64,000 nt of DNA, taken from contig OY744467.1 of assembly GCA_963556145.1 (NCBI GenBank), positions 1,550,001 to 1,614,000 of the forward strand, given 5' to 3'. The notes under the pieces were generated by a model, which worked only from the letters and a program-made list of their open reading frames with translations, did not search any database and was not told where the DNA came from. This stretch comes from Hygrocybe punicea (lineage: Eukaryota; Basidiomycota; Agaricomycetes; Agaricales; Hygrophoraceae). Below are positions 58,801-64,000 of this stretch, piece by piece (positions within the stretch are counted from its first letter, which is position 1; every line of letters begins with the position of its first letter). A program made the position numbers and the translations under genes.

Positions 58801-59748
58801 GGCCTCACGTGCATTACTAAGCGATGCCTGCACGTTGGCGGAAGATTGCTCCGCAGCCACATGCGCAGCCTGTGCGGCAGCCAGGGACTGTTGCGCCAGA
58901 TCAAGTGCCAGCCGTGCGGAGTCCACCGATTTCTGGGCAAACGTGTGCATGGTTTCTGAAGAGCGGAGGAACGAGTCCACTGCCTGACGGGCATTTTGGA
59001 GCGATTTCACGGGAGGTGAAGAGAGTGAGACTGAGGAGGCAGGCAGAGGAGAAGATGAGGGAGAAAGGGCATCAAGGGTGGTTAGAAAAGAACGGAGACG
59101 AGATTGCAGTTGCGGGAGGTCTTGAAAGCTTGGAATTGCGTAACCGTTAATTGAATTGTCCGGAGCTCGTATAGATTGTGAAAATGTAGGGAAATCTGTC
59201 CCAGGGATGGGGTCACGGGAGGCTGTTGGCAAACCTGAACGCCGTGAGGTCAGCGAAGATTCGCTGTGAAAAGAATTCGAAGACAGTTCTTCATGGGGCA
59301 AAGGCACAGAGGTAGCTAATGATTTGGGACTAGACGACTGATGATCGCTTCGAGAATCGACGTTCATAGCAAGGTTAGCGACAGAAGGATGACCCTTATT
59401 GCCAGTGGCTGGAGTCGGTGGAGGGTGAACATCATCAGGCAAGTCAGTCATGGCTGTGTCGATGTCAGATAATGCTTGCAACAATGTTGGTCTAAGTCTA
59501 GCCTCGGAAGAAGGTGGTGGTGTGTTGAGGCCGGGATGCAAAGGACGATCTCCAGTGCGAGGAGGCGGCGAGGGCGAGGGTTGCTGATCTTGGTCTTGAT
59601 GCAGCTGAGAGTCTGGATCGGAGAGACGGTCGAGAAACTTGGCCTGTTGACCGATGATGGCGAACTGGAAGTCAGCAAAACTGGGAGGCGATGAGACGAT
59701 GGCGTTTGATAAACTTGGAGGGCTGGTAATCGAAGTTTTCCGAGTCAT
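55897..59748 (-). CDS. Large disordered coiled-coil protein, 1283 aa, family unknown
   Basis: A single uninterrupted frame from the ATG at 59748 to 55897. Residues ~1-230 are Pro/Ser-rich. Residues ~250-430 form an Ala/Glu/Arg coiled coil (AQQSLAAAQAAHVAAEQSS, then ENERKVMREAENRRIDEES). Around 480-540 is a Lys/Glu-rich helix ending in an Ala run (AAAAAAAK). The rest is low complexity with many Ser-Pro and Thr-Pro sites. The last 40 residues are Arg/Gly-rich (DRGRGPSRARGG), as in RNA-binding proteins. No catalytic motif was found. A small upstream exon cannot be excluded. Its 3' end faces Rvs161. Confidence 0.75.
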   Translation of the reverse strand: MTRKTSITSPPSLSNAIVSSPPSFADFQFAIIGQQAKFLDRLSDPDSQLHQDQDQQPSPSPPPRTGDRPLHPGLNTPPPSSEARLRPTLLQALSDIDTAMTDLPDDVHPPPTPATGNKGHPSVANLAMNVDSRSDHQSSSPKSLATSVPLPHEELSSNSFHSESSLTSRRSGLPTASRDPIPGTDFPTFSQSIRAPDNSINGYAIPSFQDLPQLQSRLRSFLTTLDALSPSSSPLPASSVSLSSPPVKSLQNARQAVDSFLRSSETMHTFAQKSVDSARLALDLAQQSLAAAQAAHVAAEQSSANVQASLSNAREARERADEAMFAISRGEAVVDAQERDCATRETKLRNVVVDTHAIVKVINAWVAEQEERIKENERKVMREAENRRIDEESRRVEMEGRRVAEVEARRSWDREVRQAQIDTANAEDPRQGVASHAQQPIVNCSPFETRTPVQPHNQPASAPVREVERLRISGSQKAKGALSEQKQDPKEREEELRKKQEKKRQEVMMEKQRAAAAAAAKIIAERTKLTQNGVGNVIASRGIIPPATSIMSRVSTQAPASGNRGANGAKDSPLISTSASSSVTTCTALPPIHPVATNRPSAKQSQAFAKSADVIHSDNALSNKFIPATTAAGRLVQTDMPFSSIALASENGKNTTKDVESDSSPQESLTSRSPFDLTQDASPNESHDSPHGPSTNSRASLIPNTRPPVDRGKTPPPTWTVPKREPSADVSENEVESGVATHELNISSPLIPSRIEQDSNLWHAVDTSRVGLSSNPGPTVKSEPSSNDNVVTPYEANGMGLTTDRMSRERGSVTSNPPVVPSQIQLASRSISPAVSTGSNPIYSTHVSIPPPRMKKFNKSWSVTRRDSVDANRTTGERIGTSQDSEDTRVHAIANASATASTSKSSDNDNGNNNATRNASRDSSNGWKRRSEERPSYDTGIRRPRTPDAQRQKEYQAGDVYESSMVQQRPTAARGRHSVGWAAPVVRSPSPIARRRIDSQITLPPRPFVRQPLPHISVTPVPSSPLPLISTRSSYRRRAPYSPTSPPQPFSRPYPSPHPVSPPDPAQIAGRKRTRDDSSYRVHSESYPGRTSWPEDPESRVTRRARMTSEWQGTSGSNWMFGSTPPETLESRMQQPARTSSPDHLGQNVSHLGPGNATSESQPMDPYPALRLRDDQSYGSRKLPNDRGPEYELERNVAAIPPSRREKHRESYGPNALQKAEAEQQPHLLSRMSDQAGPSPRGTHNKRAFDRGRGPSRARGGVLNRGIARGPFYGVIPLQDRIG

Positions 59749-60075
59749 TCAAAGGTGGAAGAGCAATCCTGTAAACTGCCAGTAGAGTGAAAATCAGAAC
59801 AGTGGGATTTCATTGTTACTCACGGTAACCTACGAGCTGAGCAAGTGCAAAGCCGTGAGTGAGAATCGATAGGAGGTAATAATGAAACAATTGTGAATAT
59901 AAGCCGGGTGGCCGTCACGTCACGCATAACGCACATACGTAGTTACAATATACATATACGGGTTCCTGTCGCATATTCCCGTCGCAGGAATCGCCGTTCT
60001 TGACAATTGTATCCCAATAATGATCAGCAAGATGTAATAGACACCACCAGTTATATGTGATGACACATTCCATTT
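59749..60075. other. Intergenic, promoter of the 1283-aa gene
   Basis: The 5' side of the large frame and the 3' flank of Sey1. CACGTCACG occurs near 59916. No other frame is supported. Confidence 0.45.
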
Positions 60076-63000
60076 CACATAGGCTCTGCCCGCATGCTCT
60101 TCATCTCTTGGCCTACATCCTCCTCTTCGAGCGACACTCTCCGACGCATGGGTTCCGCGAGCGGAGGCTGCGAGAAGTGTTCTCGAAGACGACTTGTCGC
60201 TTGGCGTTGCACCTAACCATTGGTCAGCGAGTTCTGTGAATTTAGTTAACCACAACATTTATTTCACCTCGCCAGCAAGGGTCCGTGTGACCTGCGTCAA
60301 CGGGCCGACCAGACCCAACTGTACAATTAGATATCTGCGGCAACGCCAGAGTAATTAATCAGCCGCTGGAAAACAAGGAAAATAAATTACTCACGCAGAC
60401 GTTAATGCAATCAGCAAGAGCATGAAGTACACCGGATTAAATAACACAGCCATAGCTTCGTTCCACCCCAGGATGACCATGAGGCCATATATCCAGTACG
60501 GAACCTGCGCGATGCTGGAAACCGTACTTCGCTTCGCTTCGACATAATAAGCATCGGCGTCACGCCTGAATCGTGCGGTCAAATCCAGCGCCTTGATTTC
60601 AGTGAACACGACCAGTGATGCACCAAAGTCAAACTCCTCTGCAGATGAGACAGTTTCAGGCGTGGTATCGGACGGCAGGGTATATGCATAAGAGGAATCA
60701 AGGGGCAATATTTTCGAGTAAAGCGGTATCAATGCGAGAGTCTACACAACGAATATCAATTAGTTGAACAAGTTTTGAAGTTCAAACAACAGCACACTTG
60801 GCGACGTACCCTGTCCTTTGCTTTCTTGAATGCCCCATCGATATCATCATCCGGTTTCCAGACTCGTGGCACACCGTGCTCATCATACCGGAACCCTTCA
60901 TCAAAGTGACTTCGCAACTTGCCCAAAATGACTGGTTCGGCGGTTTGTTCGTCAATCTTTGCCCGCAGCACAAACCATGCTCTCTTTCGCAACGCAGCAA
61001 GTGATGTCGTGTTTTCTTCTTCCGTGCAATTGAAGCCTGATAACAGCGTTGATATCAGCTCCGAAAATTGAAGTGAATATTTCAATTGTGCATACTCCTG
61101 GCCTTGGTTAAGTAAGTCGTCTCGGCCTTTTCTAGGGTCTGTTTAAATATACGCAATACGTTGTCCCACATATCTGGTGATGGCTTGTTCAGGTGAAGCT
61201 CCACAGGCTCGGAAATCACTTTCTTGAAGTTCCGCTGAACTCATTGAATGCTATGAGTAGAGACCAGCTTCCGAACGACAGCTCGACGCACCTCGATCGT
61301 ATTGATCATCTTCTTGGTTTCGTCCTTCCTACACTGATCCCCAACACTTCCCATCTCCTCGTTCAAAAGTCCTAGCTCCTCTTCCCAGCCCCAATCTGTT
61401 CCCTCTATTAAAGCCTCTTCCGCAGCCTCCTTGAATCGCGCTTCACACCGCTCTCGCGCCTTGGCTACTACGTCCGCAAAATTGTATCCCTCTCCGCCCA
61501 ATCCCTGGAGCATTTCCTTCTTGAAAGCCACAAGGCACGACTTGTGCAAATTTTTCAGTTGGCCGAGGAACAAGGGCGAAAGGGTCGAATCGAGCGCAGC
61601 AATCAAGTCTAAACGTTTGCGCTGATAAACGCCTTGGTGGTAGCGTGATGCATCACGGTCGTAGCGTTCTGAACAAAAAGAAAGTGAATTTCGAACATAT
61701 GTTGTCTGGCAAGACGAACAGCCAAATAGCTTACGCAGTGCATCCATTCTCCAAGCCCGCATACAGCTGCCCAAGCCCTCGACGACACGCCCCGACTCGA
61801 TTGGTCGTCGCTGTGACTTGGCCTGCTCGTTGAATTCGGCCAACGAGACTGTCGATATCTCATCGCACCGGAATTGAGCCAAAAGCTCCTGTTGCGTGGG
61901 TAGATCGAGGTCCTTGTTCGTCTGAACTTGTTCCTGCACGCAATGTTATCAACAGATTCAAATGACCAAACCAAGTAATCGAACTAACCCATATGCCTTC
62001 CATATAGAATGCAACACCATCTGCTGGAATGCGTTTGTGGTACATGGGCTTGAACAAGTAATCTGCCTGCTGTTGATTCACAAATCTCCGCCGGAGAGTT
62101 TGGACATCTGACTCAAACTTTTCAGGGAGAAGGAGCTTGTGAGGGAGAGCGGTGAAGGCCAAGTCGAAATAATCTGATAGCTGGCGGTCTTGTAGGTCGG
62201 CGGGTTTCGATAGACTATCCCAGATGCGTTGGATGTCAGCGGTGAGGGTTGCTTGGAGGTTGTCGAGGGGAGTAGCGATGTGATCACGGATGACGAAAAA
62301 CAGGAGAGTGCGACTAGTCGAACTGAAAAAGGACGTCAGGTTCGGTGAGGGGGAACCCGAAACGCATGACGTGCCCGTCTAGAGCCTTCTTCCCGAAAAG
62401 ACCAAGGTTGACTTCAAGGACGGTCTTGAGGAGACCCATATTAGCACCTTGGTACAGACCAACTTGATGCTCCCAAAGGTTAATGATGAGAATCTCCGAT
62501 GAGGCTAATGAGAACAATGCAGATTTGCGCTCAAAGTCCTTAAGGGAAGCGTTGCATGATTAACAAAACACAAGGAAATGTGAGATGAAGCGAACCTGGT
62601 CCTCTCCTCGCTCTCGGCCATCCGTTCCTTCAACATCCATGACCATGACATTCATGTTCTGGCCCCTGCACATCCAGATGCCTGCTCGCCCCAATATCGT
62701 GAGAAGCGTGAAATTCAAACAGAAATGATATTGGTAACTCACCTTTGGTGGTCTGTTGGCGCTTCGATTCATCCATGATATCGAAATTCGTGCCAAAGAG
62801 TCGGTTTAACAGCGTACCTGTTGACCGCATATCAAACAAGTTCACGAAGTTTGCATAGATAACAACAACTGACTTTTTCCAGTAGATTGTGATCCAAATA
62901 CCGCTACGATATTATAGGCAAAACCAGCATCTCGTAGGCCCCACCGCTCAATCTGAGTGGCCAAGTCTGGGCTGTGCGTGTTCGCCGAAATGATAGTAAG

Positions 63001-63218
63001 CAGATAAAAATAAGCTGTAGAAACGAAGGACAAACGTGAATTTCTTTTCATCGTCGATTATTTGCATTGAGTCCGAGCCGCTTGCTGTATTAGTAGGGGG
63101 AATTGTGGAACCGTTGGGGACACGTCCGTTCACAGTCGACGAACGATTCAAGTTGGCGGGTTGAATGTTGGCATAATTTTGTGATGTAGATGGCGTGCCA
63201 GTAGCAAGGTCCATGGCC
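60076..63218 (-). CDS. SEY1: Sey1/RHD3-type dynamin-like GTPase
   Basis: The start at 63218 (MAMDLATG) gives a Ser/Asn-rich N-terminus, then [23 protein letters not shown]1 is [13 protein letters not shown], split by an intron between Lys and Ser (donor GTCAGT near 62860), then [11 protein letters not shown]. The GTPase region continues with QQTTKG (switch I), [16 protein letters not shown] (G3 DxxG) and [22 protein letters not shown]; the FFVIRDH sequence (G4 R-D) is near 62290. A long helical middle domain follows (61940-60756). Two adjacent hydrophobic segments ([11 protein letters not shown] and [18 protein letters not shown], ~60490-60400) and a short basic cytosolic tail ([11 protein letters not shown]) end at TGA 60078-60076. 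It drives homotypic ER membrane fusion, the fungal and plant counterpart of atlastin. Confidence 0.93.
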
Positions 63219-63512
63219 ATGAGTCTGTAGAGAGGAGAGACGGACGCAATGCTGGCGCACGTGAAGTTTGCGCAAACCTCCGGGCTGCTAAATGGAGCAT
63301 GTTCGGTGGTGGTGTATACTCCATATGGCAATAATATGGAGCTTGGTAAGTGGTTTTGCCACGTGACACATAACATCCGATCGGGTGGTCTTGGTTCAAA
63401 CTTGAAACCCAGTCAAAAGTCCGTCATTTAGGGTAGATTATATTTGATAACTGTAGTTTGTTTCGATTAAACACTGCTTGTATCTATCAAATAATCGATT
63501 CAATGTTTTTCC

Positions 63513-63875
63513 ATGCCTCCACAACCTCCAACAAATGTATCTAGGCCAACACTGTGCAAGTACTATTGCAGCACTCAGGATGCTGCACTTGCAACTTTTC
63601 TCGCTACTCGCAATTGTGTTGTTGTTCCCTTGGAGATGCAAACTGCAGGCACGGGAAGTGCAACACAGTCTGGCCTGCAATCTGGCCCTCTCGTAACTGA
63701 GAGTGTTCATCTTGCTGAACATGAAGACTTTGAGGAAGGAAATCGAAGGGTTCGCAGATGTGTAGATGATAACTTGGTTACTGTGAGCCACCCATTGATT
63801 TATGTACATGCAATTATAACCAGGCCCATCACATCTTCATCAGGATGCAGCAGCCCACGATTTACCTCTCCCTGA
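63513..63875 (+). CDS. Unidentified frame at the right edge
   Basis: An ATG at 63513 opens 120 codons with a Cys/Thr/Ala-rich beginning. The sequence beyond 63875 (PPPDNQFNHPPSP-like in one frame) suggests more coding DNA, possibly a transposon-associated gene, but the window ends. No motif is recognised. Confidence 0.3.
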   Translation: MPPQPPTNVSRPTLCKYYCSTQDAALATFLATRNCVVVPLEMQTAGTGSATQSGLQSGPLVTESVHLAEHEDFEEGNRRVRRCVDDNLVTVSHPLIYVHAIITRPITSSSGCSSPRFTSP

Positions 63876-64000
63876 TAACGAAGACCTTGAATACTACAAT
63901 CCTCCACCCGATAACCAGTTCAATCACCCTCCTAGCCCTTTACATGACAAGCCAGAACACATTCCATTGGACTATCAAAACAAGCACCCTTGATCCGCAT

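Overview
The window is nuclear DNA from a filamentous basidiomycete, most likely a transposon-rich Agaricomycete. The evidence is genes built of many short exons with 49-70 nt GT..CTAAY..AG introns, fungal orthologues (Rvs161/Hob3, Sey1, a Hac1-type bZIP, sphingosine-1-phosphate lyase, a PRMT1-type methyltransferase), and hAT, Ty3/gypsy and Ty1/copia elements nested in one another. The species cannot be named from this sequence.

Bases 1-31,260 are mainly a transposon nest. It opens with an intron-bearing hAT transposase (1-3191), GGACC-rich DNA and a ~160 bp tandem repeat. Next comes a Ty3/gypsy element (4729-22270; 795 bp LTRs, TSD CCGT) with intact gag-protease and RT-RNaseH-integrase frames. 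Its 5' LTR is split by a second, gag-only LTR element on the opposite strand (5372-10541). Its 3' LTR is split by a short LTR element (19309-21873) whose single long frame encodes a Pro/Ser-rich repeat protein. All three share the primer-binding-site type, a TGTAGAG LTR start and 4 bp target duplications. The two larger ones also carry a three-exon gene on the strand opposite gag. It encodes a helical N-terminus, a coiled coil, a Zn2Cys6-type cysteine cluster and a C-terminal helix. This is the main candidate for an undescribed system here. A broken copia element (22683-29492) follows, itself hit by two MITEs, a solo LTR and an apparent inversion.

Bases 30,081-31,260 hold a minus-strand gene interrupted by eight related spliceosomal-type introns in tandem, separated by mini-exons that are all multiples of three. 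About 2 kb without a recognisable gene follows.

Bases 33,340-63,220 are ordinary gene space: a seven-helix membrane protein and, divergently, a Hac1/Cib1-type bZIP gene with an Ire1-like splice site; sphingosine-1-phosphate lyase; an F-box/LRR protein; PRMT1 (minus), with an apparently intact 2.8 kb hAT transposon in its 5' region; a small BRI3-like membrane protein; a low-confidence hypothetical; a 1016-aa disordered protein; Rvs161/Hob3; a 1283-aa coiled-coil protein; and the ER-fusion GTPase Sey1. Sphingolipid breakdown, the unfolded protein response, ER shaping and membrane curvature are all represented, but nothing shows a functional cluster. The right edge holds the start of an unidentified frame.
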